Shown: one piece after another, positions 24,300 through 37,132 of the stretch | Layout: each line of letters opens with the position of its first letter | How positions within the stretch are numbered: the stretch's first letter is position 1 | Source: Toxotes chatareus | Taxonomy: Eukaryota; Chordata; Actinopteri; Toxotidae | Length of the DNA stretch: 64,000 nt | Reading direction: 5' to 3' | NCBI GenBank assembly: GCA_016801885.1 | Contig: CM028896.1 | Coordinates: forward strand, 16,276,501-16,340,500 | Translations under genes and position numbers: made by a program | Notes under the pieces: generated by a model | The model's input: only the letters and a program-made list of their open reading frames with translations | Told to the model about the DNA's origin: nothing | Database searches by the model: none

Positions 24300-25600
24300 G
24301 ATTGTGGTTTTACTCACTGACGCGCTTCGCGGCCGCGTGTGCAAACTGGACCACTGTAAACAAACGGCAGCGGATCCAGGTGATAGACGGAGGAAGCCCG
24401 GTGAGAAGTGAGCGGACCCTTTGAAAGAAAACACGGGTGACAGCCTCTGGAAACGCGGATTGTGAGGGCAGCCTGTATCCTGAGCTCCGCCGGTCCAGAC
24501 AGACAGACAGACAGCGCTACCTACTTGGCCACTCTGACCCAGACAGTTGGCAGCCGGCCCGTGTGCGTTACACCGGTACCTCAAACACAACCTGGAGCGT
24601 CTGCGAGGCAAAATAAACCGCGGCTTGGTTGCAAAAGGTGTGAACCGAGCTCTGCGGAGAAGTTTGGTTCGGTAGTTTGAACAGGCAGACGCGGACCGCA
24701 GACCTGTAACGGTGCAAAACTGACACCCTGCAAAACGCGAACGCGGCGCGTAAACGTTTCCAAAAACTACACTTTTCCCCCCTCCGAGAAAATGCCCCCG
24801 GGAAACTCTGACGGTGCCAAAAATCCGAGCGGTTTAACGGGCTAAACGCTGGTTTTCAAACACTGCCCGCTTCACTCACAGCGTTTAAATGCTCACACGA
24901 ATCAGACTCCGGACAAAAGTGCCTGAAAGAAAGCCACCGTCCTGCTCTCAGCAGACGGGGAGTTACCGCAGATATTTACCATGCTCATCTTCATTGTCAG
25001 TTCCGGTCCAAGTGCGCGGGGACAGCCCGGGACAAAAGACTGCGAAGCTCCGCACACAAACCTCCTCAGCTCTCCTCTTTTAATCTCCTTGCGGACTCTG
25101 CCATCCTCTGAAGCTGCAGCGGGATTCTCCCCCTTCAAGACCAGCGGAGCAGACAGTGTCAGCCTTTCCTCCGGCGGCAGCGGCAGAGGGGTCTATTTCC
25201 AGCCTATCAGTCGTCCTTATAATCTAGACTTTGTGTTCTTGCTGCTGCTGCTGCTGGTGGTGGCTCAGAGTGGCTTAAAAAGTTAGCTGAGGTTGCAGAG
25301 GGTGTTCTGCCACCTCACAGCCCGCCACAGCAGACCTGCTCTGGAGAGAAGTGCATGCAAACACCAGCAAAAGTTGGCTTGGAGCTGCTCCTCCTCACTA
25401 CACTGCAGAGACCGGGTATGTCCCAGTCCCGGACAGCTTCAAATTGGCAGCTTTTTCGGGTGGCGGGGGGGTGGTGGTGGTGGTGGTGGTGTGTGTGGGG
25501 TGTGGGTGGGGGGTGAGGGGGGTTGACGTCAGTGCAGATGTGCCTCTCTCCCATCAGCTGTGCGCATGTCTATCAGTGCTGCCCTGAAATAACACTTCAG
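24300..25600 (-). promoter_or_regulatory. adamts6: CpG-rich promoter region of adamts6
   Basis: The stretch is clearly richer in CpG and G+C than its surroundings, for example around 24320-24345 and 24730-24850, and lies 1-2.3 kb upstream of the adamts6 start codon on the minus strand. A plausible non-coding first-exon donor (GAGCATG followed by GTAAAT on the minus strand) is at about 24980, and a possible acceptor (TTTGTAG) is at about 23290 in front of the ATG exon. No TATA box was recognised. The exact start site cannot be read from the sequence. Confidence 0.55.
25464..25522 (+). repeat. G-rich (GGT)n tract with a canonical G-quadruplex motif
   Basis: GGT repeats at about 25471-25490 lead into G4-TGT-G3-T-G6-TGA-G6 at 25497-25522, four G runs with loops of 3, 1 and 3 bases. 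It lies at the upstream edge of the adamts6 CpG-rich region. Confidence 0.85.
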
Positions 25601-25666
25601 CTTCAGCCCTTCAAGAAAATACCCCCAAAGACGAGGCGGGGAGGGACGGGGGGTAACTTTCAGAGC

Positions 25667-26505
25667 AGGTACCTGAGTAAAAGTAGAAATAAAACATTAT
25701 GAAGTCCAGTCCGGAGGTACTCCTACTTTACCTGAGTGTTATTCATGCAGCTTAAATCTTCAGCTCTGCAACGTTTCAGAGGCACATATGGAACTTTTTA
25801 CTCCACTACATTTGTTGTTACTGGAAAATTCAGAAAATTCAGATTTCTGCATGAAAATATAACAATAATATAATAAAATCTGGTATTATAAATCAAACTA
25901 CCCTACGGTATATACTCCACAAGCATTTTGATTTAATTCTAATTTTGGCTATCATTTAGTTTCAGCTTCTCAGAAGTGAAGCTCTGCTGCTGTCCATTCT
26001 GATTATATGGACAATTTTAATTTAGTTTTTAATTTTGGGGCTTGGACACTTTGACCTGTGGAGAACTGTGACAGCATCTCTCACTGTTTTCAGAAATTGT
26101 TATAAACCAAACAATCAATCGAGAAAATAATCAGCAAATAAACATAATGAAAATGATTTTTCGCTGTCACATGACCCTTTGGAGGGGCCCGACCCTTAGA
26201 TTGGGAATCACTTTTTCTTATTGAAGTAAAAGTACATAGGTATTAACAATAAAATGTACTTTCAGCATAAAAGTACTTATCATGCAGAACACCTGTGTCA
26301 GTGTTATAATACGTTAATGCTGTAGTCATTTATCTATAATAATACGTCATGTTTTGTGAACGTATCATAGGATTTGTTTGTAAAATCTTAATCTGAAAAT
26401 GTAGTGGAATAAAAAGCACAATATTTCCCTCAACACAAAGTAGCATGAAATGGAAATACTCTAGTAAAGTACAGGTTAATGCACTTTCCACCACCGGCAG
26501 ATAAT
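25667..26505. repeat. Teleost interspersed repeat block
   Basis: Phrases such as cctgagtaaaagtagaaat, ctttttactccactacattt, gtaaaagtacata and ctagtaaagtacagg recur throughout fish genomes as one dispersed element; here they span about 840 bases. A second repeat, with agattgggaatcact, is nested at about 26165-26212. Family assignment by recognition only. Confidence 0.5.
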
Positions 26506-26509
26506 AATA

Positions 26510-27780
26510 TCCTGCAGTATAAGTCTGCTGGATGATGATATGAGCGACAACAGTTGATCGCCCAGCAACCACAAATATCAACAGGGAACAATATCGAACA
26601 ATATCGAAAGAAAGAACATATCCTGACATTTGTTTGGCTCTAACTTTGAGTTTAATAAAAGAAAACTGATGTCATGCTAAACAAACATACGCGGCTTTGA
26701 CTGACATCCGCTGGGTTAACCGTGTAGTGTCCTGAAAGGCAGCAACAATCAAATAAATCAAAGTATCAGGCTTCTCAGAATACACGCATTTATCAGCAAC
26801 ATAAGGAATCCGGTCTGAAAGTTTGATGTCTACCTCAGTGGATATATTCACTCTGGGCAAACGCTGGAGTATTTTAAAGGGTCTGCTGTGGAGCAGGCTA
26901 ATGGCAGCCCCGTGTATTTTGGTGTAATTTAGCCCATGTCTATCTTTAGACTGTCGGAAATTGAAAATCAGGTCTATTCCTGAGCTGCAGTTACAGCTGC
27001 TCATTATGTAGGAGCCTATATCATTACAGTCAGGTCGTCATTATGCACTCTCCTACACAGCCTGGGTAGGTGGCAGCTAGACGGTGGGAGGCAGCGCCAC
27101 TGTGTGTCTGAAAGGAGAATAGCAAGGGTCTGAAAGGTGTGAAGTTTAGCAAGTGTTTTTAACTGTTTTTTTAAAAGAAAAACAAGCTCATTTAATGACC
27201 AAATTACATTTAACTCTTAAACTGGTGTCTTCTGCTTTTTTTTTTTTTTTTTTTTTGCAGTATTCTCTGTTGCTGTGAATCAGGACAAGGTGTGTCAGCC
27301 ACATAACCTTGATGTTTTATAACTGATATCAGATGTGACGCACATTCAGGTCTGTTAGTGAAAGCCAGAGTTAGAACCAGTCTGCGTCCAAAACTAAGCA
27401 AAGGCACTGAAGTACGATCAGAAAACGTCAGGTAAAAGTGCCCAGTGTGCAGGATAAACCACTCCGTCAGGATTACACTGTTGTATCTTATACTAGTGGA
27501 CAATTTCTACTGATGCATTAATATGTAAACAGCATTTTAATGTTGTCATTGGCAGAAATGGATGAGATGCTAACTATTGTCTATACTATTGTGTGGTTTA
27601 ATTTACTAATTGTTATTTCCCTCTGGATTGTTTTGCAATACTCTACAATGAAAGCAGGTGTTGTGCAGCTCAGGTTTATTGCAGCGTAGTGGGCGTGGTG
27701 TAGGCCTATTAAGGTGACTCTGGGAATGTTTCCACACAATAAAACAGCGATAAGCTCTATAACCACATTAGTCACTTGCT
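26510..27780. other. Intergenic region between adamts6 and the plac8-like gene
   Basis: No gene recognised on either strand. Poly-T at about 27236-27256. This is where the adamts6 locus meets the 4q21-like block. Confidence 0.5.
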
Positions 27781-27789
27781 TTGATCAGT

Positions 27790-27796
27790 TATAAAG
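27790..27796 (+). promoter_or_regulatory. Candidate TATA box of the plac8-like gene
   Basis: TATAAAG lies about 90 bases before a good donor (CTTCTG followed by gtaaga, exon end 27879). That would give a short non-coding first exon of about 60 bases, spliced to the acceptor before 28064, 21 bases upstream of the ATG. The spacing suits a tissue-restricted TATA promoter; position by inspection only. Confidence 0.5.
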
Positions 27797-28084
27797 ACTC
27801 ACGCTGTCTGCTGGTGCCAGTCTGCTGTCCAGGAGCCTCCGCTGTCACTCTCACCATCCTTCAACTCTCCAACCTTCTGGTAAGATTTCCGTCCTAACGG
27901 CCGCTCGGCTGCTGATCCCAGAACAGAAAGGTTTCCAAAGTGTTTGATGTTCAAAAGAGGTGGAATTTATAGTTATCTCTGCTGGGGAAGAAATACAGAA
28001 GCAATCATCAAGAAATAGGCCACAGCTCAAGAACAAACATCAGTGACACTTCTCATCTCACAGGGAAAAGTTTTGATCCTGACC

Positions 28085-29033
28085 ATGGCTGTGACCCAAC
28101 AACCAGGCCGATACGAACCCTCTGACTTCCAGACAGGCCTGTGTGATTTCTGCGATGACTGCGGAACCTGTAAGCTTTCTCTTCAGATTGGAAAATCTGT
28201 TTTTTTAGGTGGACTGAAATAAAAACCAAGTTAAGACTGCATTTTCATGCATTTCCTTTCCCTCTGCCTCAGGCTGCTGTGGTCTGTTTTGCTACCCATG
28301 CCTGGGCTGCTCCATTGCCAGAGACATGGACGAGTGCTGCCTGTGTGGGCTGAGCATGGCCATCCGCAGCGTCTACAGGACCAAATACAACATCAAAGTA
28401 GGTTTTCAGTGGATATCTGGGGCTGGCTGACTGCAGGACTCCCTGTAGACGCTGTAATAAAACACCAACAGTATTGTTAGGTAACTCTGAATATGACAGG
28501 ACTACATTTCGCTGTAGAGAGACGTGTTGATGCCGGTTCAGGCCTACACCTGGATACGACTGGTTTACAAACTTTTTTTTTGCTTCCAATTTTCTATAAT
28601 CTTTGCTTTATTTTTTCATGAAATATTGGAGAGTATAAAGGAGAGAACTAAAAAAATGAATTTAAATTAAAAAAAAAAAAGGAAATAATAATAGTGGTAG
28701 AAAGTACATGGAGTGTCACGCTTTCATTCAACTGCTTTGTATTTGAATTATTACATATACAGCTCACATGGTTTACAGCCGGTAGGTGTGTACATAGAAA
28801 TGCTGATACAGATGACTCCCATCAACCCCACTCACCAACAGAAACTCTACTCTTCCTGTGTAAAGCACTGACTAAGGTGCATGAGATCGGGGGCAGCACC
28901 CTCTGAGAGTCACTCTTTGTGTTTGCAGGGGTCACTGTGTAGTGATTTTATGGCGGTCACGTGTTGTTCCGTCTGTGCCACCTGCCAACTGAAGAGAGAT
29001 ATCGATCGCAGGAAGGAGCAGAACATTTTTTGA
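28085..29033 (+). CDS. plac8: PLAC8-family cysteine-rich protein, 104 aa
   Basis: Coding exons 28085-28169, 28273-28397 and 28929-29033 join in frame to 104 codons plus TGA. The product has the Plac8 family pattern: a short hydrophilic N terminus, then paired cysteines (CDFCDDCGTC, CCGLFCYPCLGC, DECCLCG), the positive stretch RSVYRTKYNIKG, a second Cys group (CCSVCATCQLKRDIDRRKEQ) and a short tail. Length matches mammalian PLAC8 (about 115 aa). Family members act in differentiation, metal handling and membrane-associated signalling, but the role of this copy cannot be read from sequence. The position next to cops4 matches human PLAC8. Teleosts carry several plac8 paralogues, so the symbol is positional. 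The stop codon lies 4 bases before a splice donor (gtgagc at 29038), so the 3'UTR appears to be in a further exon from about 29176. Confidence 0.9.
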
Positions 29034-29175
29034 ACAGGTGAGCACCTTGTAACGGCTCTAAAACACACCCACACAAGTAAACCCCATTTACACCACTTAA
29101 CAAGGACTAGTTATGTTTAAGTTTATGGAGCTGCTGAAACTGTGACAAATCACGTGTTTACTTTATGCCTCCTAG

Positions 29176-29290
29176 ATGCTGTTGTGACACCAGAGAAGCT
29201 GTAAATCTGCTGGATTGCAGTTTCAGTTTGTAGATACAGGCCATTCTCTCTCTGATGCATTCAGTTATTGATTAAATATATTAAAGCCAT
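29176..29290 (+). other. plac8: Probable 3'UTR exon of the plac8-like gene
   Basis: An acceptor (cctcctag) precedes 29176 and pairs with the donor just after the stop codon. ATTAAA-type poly-A signals occur near 29269-29285, giving a short terminal exon. No coding potential is needed here. Confidence 0.45.
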
Positions 29291-30727
29291 AACGATGTTG
29301 GAAATTGACCGCCCTTGTGATTTGTTTTGTATCGTATATAATCCTCTGAGGGAAATAACATTCATATCCTCAAACCAGTTAAACAGTAGTTGGCTGAGGA
29401 CACACTGTGACAGTGGAGAACAGTGTCGTGATTTGCTGTTACCATACATTTTATGTGGACAAACTAAATGGCTTCATAATAAATCATGTCAAAGATACTA
29501 AATGGTTGCAACGTTTTTAAACATATACCTTTAGAAAAATTAAACAATTTTCAACTGTTTTCTTCCTCTATTTGATTGTGGATACTCCACAATTGTCTAC
29601 TGCTGTGTGATTAAACCAGGTATCAGTTTTGTTTTATTTCCACTGAAACAAACTTTTTTCATTAGTCACACTAGCAGCATGGCTATAATTAATTTAATCA
29701 TTAAATTCACAAAACGTCTGAAAAAAGATACCCATCCAATTTTCTCTGAGTCCAGCTTCAAATCGCTCATTTTGTCCAACCAATAGTCTAAAACCCAAAT
29801 ATTCAGTTTACAAAGACATAAAAACAGAAGGAAATTCTCATTTTCCAGAGGCTGAAAACAGCATTTTTTTTTTTTTTTTTTTTGCATTTTTGCTTGAAAA
29901 ATGACTTAAATGATCCACCCATTATTTTTCTGACGACAGACAAATCGACTGGTTGTTGCAGTTTTACTCTAGGGAAGGAAATGTCAGGCTGTTCTCTCAA
30001 CAATATCTCAACAACTCCTGGATGAATTGGCACAATACAAACAAACTCAGATAGTGCATTTCATGACTTTGTCGTATGAAAGTTGATTTTGAAATTATAG
30101 AACACTTCAATGAATTAGTATTGAAGCAGAAAACTTAAATGACACGACCATGATGCTGAACAATGTCTCTCAGCTTTGAATTTAATTTTCTTTGCTGAAA
30201 TTTGGTGAGGGTGGGCCGAGAGGTGAACATGACACAATAAATCAAGAACCACGTAACAAATATTTGTTTGGTTAAGTTAAAAACAGGAGAATGTGTTGGA
30301 ACGCAAAAGCTTGAATAGACCGATTGTTTGTATCTTTTACTTCTTTTTGACCCATGACGTGACATGACAACTATCTGCAGAATCGTATCTAAAGTCACAC
30401 CCAAAGGTTACATAAGACTCCTACTGTGAGTCCATCTACGCCAGACACAGATCTGAAATACTGAGAAACAGTGAACTATTATCCTCCTGAACAAAAGTGA
30501 TAATGCAGTGCTCTCTGAAAGTTTAGCAAACACATTTCAAACGAGTGATGGTGATACCAGAGGGTTCTCCGTGGGCGCTTCCATTACTGGGACTCAAGTG
30601 GTGATGTTGTTGAGCAGGAAGACAAAACTTCAGGATGGGCTGAGGGAGCAGCTAAGGGGATTTCTTTTTTGTTTTGGGTTTTTTTACGTTTGTTTTTTTT
30701 TTTTTTTGTGGAGTAGGGTGGGTATGT
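29291..30727. other. Convergent intergenic region between the plac8-like gene and cops4
   Basis: Both neighbours end here. Poly-T at 29864-29883. The stretch from about 29990 to 30370 (phrases such as atctcaacaactcctggatg) resembles a degraded teleost interspersed repeat, recognised only loosely. T-rich runs at 30665-30708 lie just after the cops4 stop and are probably its 3'UTR. Confidence 0.4.
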
Positions 30728-34128
<3,401 letters not shown>

Positions 34129-34930
34129 TGTCGCCCGACAAGTGTCAACAACAGCGGCTTCCTTTGCCAAGAGGGGATCAAGCTAGCCTTCCGGCCGGTC
34201 TGTATCCTGCAGTGCGCGGAGCTCGGTTGGTCCTCCTAAATATGCACACAAGTTTAACAGTCTGTAAATAAATACAAAACAATGTCACAAGTGTTTCAGA
34301 CATTTATATACACTGGAGGATTTCCTAAAGCAAAAATAATCAGATCTGTGAGGCTGGGATTAAAGGTCTGAAGGTAAATTATGCACAAATTGTTGTACAG
34401 ATTTAAAAATCTTATTTTTCATTCGGTTTCATCGACCATGCAATATACATTTTGTGAGCACTTTAACCAAATTCTCTCCAAAAGTCGTTAAAAGGTCTGA
34501 AAATTTGGTAAATCCAGCGACAAAGACGCTAAATTTGCACATTGTTTGTAAACGCCCCCTGATGACGTAGCATAAACTTTTCGCGCCAATTCCTTTTGAA
34601 AGAGCAAAAGCCAATAGGAAATCTTTAACACTCGGCCTGCAGACTAACGGTGTACCTTCATCACTCAGTAATTCTATAAGCGACAGACGTCTGCGTTTAT
34701 AGTGCTGGCCCTGCTGTTGCGATCCACCCAGTAGACATTTTTAATCCATTGACACTTGTGGTGATGTTATCCTGCACCTTTAAATGTTACGCAGAGATGA
34801 CGTAGACTGCGGAGGGCGTGGCCGGCCTGTGAAATGTCAGGGAGGAATGGCGATCGGCGCGGTATTTTGAACAATCGCTTTTTCCTTTCCTCGTTTTATC
34901 TGGAAACGTTGCACAGCGCAAAAATCTCCG
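34129..34930. promoter_or_regulatory. Bidirectional cops4/lin54 promoter region
   Basis: About 800 bases separate the cops4 ATG (minus) from the end of the lin54 first exon (plus). Seen in order: an ETS-type CTTCCGG at 34188-34194 near cops4; GATGACGTAG (CRE/ATF-like) at 34561-34570; a near-consensus E2F site TTTTCGCGCCAA at 34578-34589; a CHR-type TTTGAA at 34595-34600; a CCAAT box at 34611-34615; a second GATGACGTAG at 34796-34805; a GC box GGGCGTGGC near 34814; and GGCGCGG followed by TTTGAA at 34856-34871. The factor assignments are by motif only. Confidence 0.7.
34780..34930 (+). other. lin54: Probable non-coding first exon of lin54
   Basis: A strong donor (ATCTCCG followed by gtaagg) ends this exon at 34930; the 5' end is a guess. 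The lin54 start codon is in the next exon, whose acceptor is at 37104 or 37112. A 7-codon uORF, MAIGAVF, with favourable context (G at -3 and +4) occupies 34847-34870 if transcription begins upstream of it. Confidence 0.55.
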
Positions 34931-37104
34931 GTAAGGTCGACTATCTGCTGTCCTACTCTGGAGTTCACCACACTGCATTCAGTAGAAAGCCCCACACTTG
35001 AGAATGTGTTGAAATGTTGAGGTATAATGTTGTAGCTAGCTAGCTGGGGTTAGCAAGCTCAGCAAGTTTGCTAGTACAGCTGTCCTGCCCGCTGGGCTGC
35101 TGGCTTGATGAGGCTCATGATGATGATAATGATGATGGTAAAGCTAAGGGGATACACTGATCAAGAGCGCTGGGGCCAGGATATTCCCTGCGACTAATCG
35201 CCTCCTGCGCGCTGAGACAAAGTTTGGTGTGTACTACCAGATAACTGAATAAAAATGTTGAACTGTCCGCTCACTGCAATTGAAAAGTAAAAGCTAAGTT
35301 AGCTGAACGCTGACAGTTGTTTTGATGTGACTTCAGCGCGATAACTGCTCCGTGTATGTGTGGTGTGCTGTAAAGATTATAACAGCACAAGTCAGTTACC
35401 TTCGCTTTTAGCTGGTTCCATGTTATTTACCTCTGAAGTTATTGTTATCTCTGACTGCTTTCTGTTTTAGAAACAGGTCTTGTGTCTTACCTGAGTCAAA
35501 CATTACACTTGGACGACGTTTACTAACTAAAATGTGTCACTTATAACTGGTTAAGCCACGCTAACTTTAACCGTAGCCTCAAAACAGAACTTATACGTGT
35601 TGTTATGTAAAGCTAAAGGTGCAGTTGTATTAGGTGTTAAATTGCATTGAATGTTATAATCCCGGTGGATATCTAAAGTGACAGTGAGGAATTATTGAAA
35701 GCTAGCATTGTTTACGTTGTCAGAGTTTCTCACTTGCTAGTAGCTCACGGTTACCAGCAACTATTGTCTTCTGCTCTCATGTAACTGCTCTTTTTTGCGG
35801 TTAAGTGTTTTAGCTTAATTTAAATGATATTAAAATACAGTCCCTTGTGCTCTATAGCACAGTGTTAGCCGGGGAGCTAACTGAGCTGATGACGAGGTAA
35901 AAATGGCGGATCTTTCGAAATCCAACCCCGGCCTGAAATAGTAACGCAGCGAGCAAACAGCTTGTCGCTTTTTCCTCACTCTTCACCCCAACCGTGACCA
36001 CTTGTGAGGGTGTTTCTGCGTGAATGAGTGCAGCCCAGCATAGTTTCTGTGGGTTGCTTTCACCTGGGGACGTGGAAACAATGAGAACAGTTCGCGGTGT
36101 GTTTGTGTGTGTATGTGTGGTATGGGGCGGGTAGGGTTCATATGTGCGTTTCGGTGGATTAATGTTGAGTAGAGTGCGGCAGGACAAAGATAAGCCTGAG
36201 ATGATCGGTGCGGCCTAGCTAACCCGGCATCAGCTGTCAGCCTCTGTCAAAATTACTAGAACTCAGACGCGACTCGTGCACACCTCCGTATTGATTAAAT
36301 GTCACGTGATCACTGAAAACTAACGTACAGGTATCAGACCGGGCATTTTTTTTTTCTGTGAACCCTGCTAACCCGCTAGCTTTAACTGCCTGGCTTGTTT
36401 GTTTATTGCCTGGACCGCAACAGCGGGGCCAGCCCTTTAAACGCGGCTGTCTGTCGCTGACAGGGTTGCCAGGTCTGTGTGATAAAACCAAGCGCAATGG
36501 CCAATCAAAAACCAGTACCAATACTAGACCTCAGACTATGCTTTGGCCAAACCATATACAACAGCGTTTTCTATTACTGCCAAGTGTGTCGTAATCTTTA
36601 CAAAGTAACACCGTAAATGTTTAGTGCTCCAGAATTTAAAGCAGTTTTCCTTAACAGTTCTTTCGCCTTGGTCCTAAAATGGCCTTGTGTAGGTGGTTCT
36701 CAACTTCTTTGTCTCAGAGCATCACAGCACATTGGCACTTCTGCTTAAAGAACAGTAATACCGGCCGACAACACTATCTGATTGCTTTGTTTTTTTTAAA
36801 CACTCATACTGCAGTGCATTATACTGAGATGTGTTTCAAATATTCTGCCCCATACACACAAAAAATAATAACAGTCCAGTACACCATTTGTAGCTATGAC
36901 CTTAGTAATAAATATAAAATTTACACATTTCCAACAATGTTACCACAAACAGATCATTTAAAACTTCTTAAAGAAAGAATTGCATTAGATTTTACAGTAC
37001 ATGAATGGACGTCCCTCACTTCACTGCAATTTTTTGCTGTGTTCAACTGAAAAATGTGCTGCATTTCACGGTGACAACAAAATTAATTGCATTTCTCTTT
37101 TAAG
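34931..37104. other. lin54: lin54 first intron
   Basis: About 2.2 kb between the non-coding first exon and the ATG exon. Near its 5' end it has GCTAGC-rich sequence (35033-35090) and several CpG dinucleotides. The open frames at 35852-36187 and 36679-37050 show no family features. No other gene seen. Confidence 0.5.
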
Positions 37105-37132
37105 ACTAACAGAGAGCCGAGACTTTGCAAGC

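Noticed and set aside
36679..37050. 123-codon frame upstream of the lin54 ATG
   Set aside because: It ends in intron 1, overlaps an acceptor in another frame, and resembles no family.
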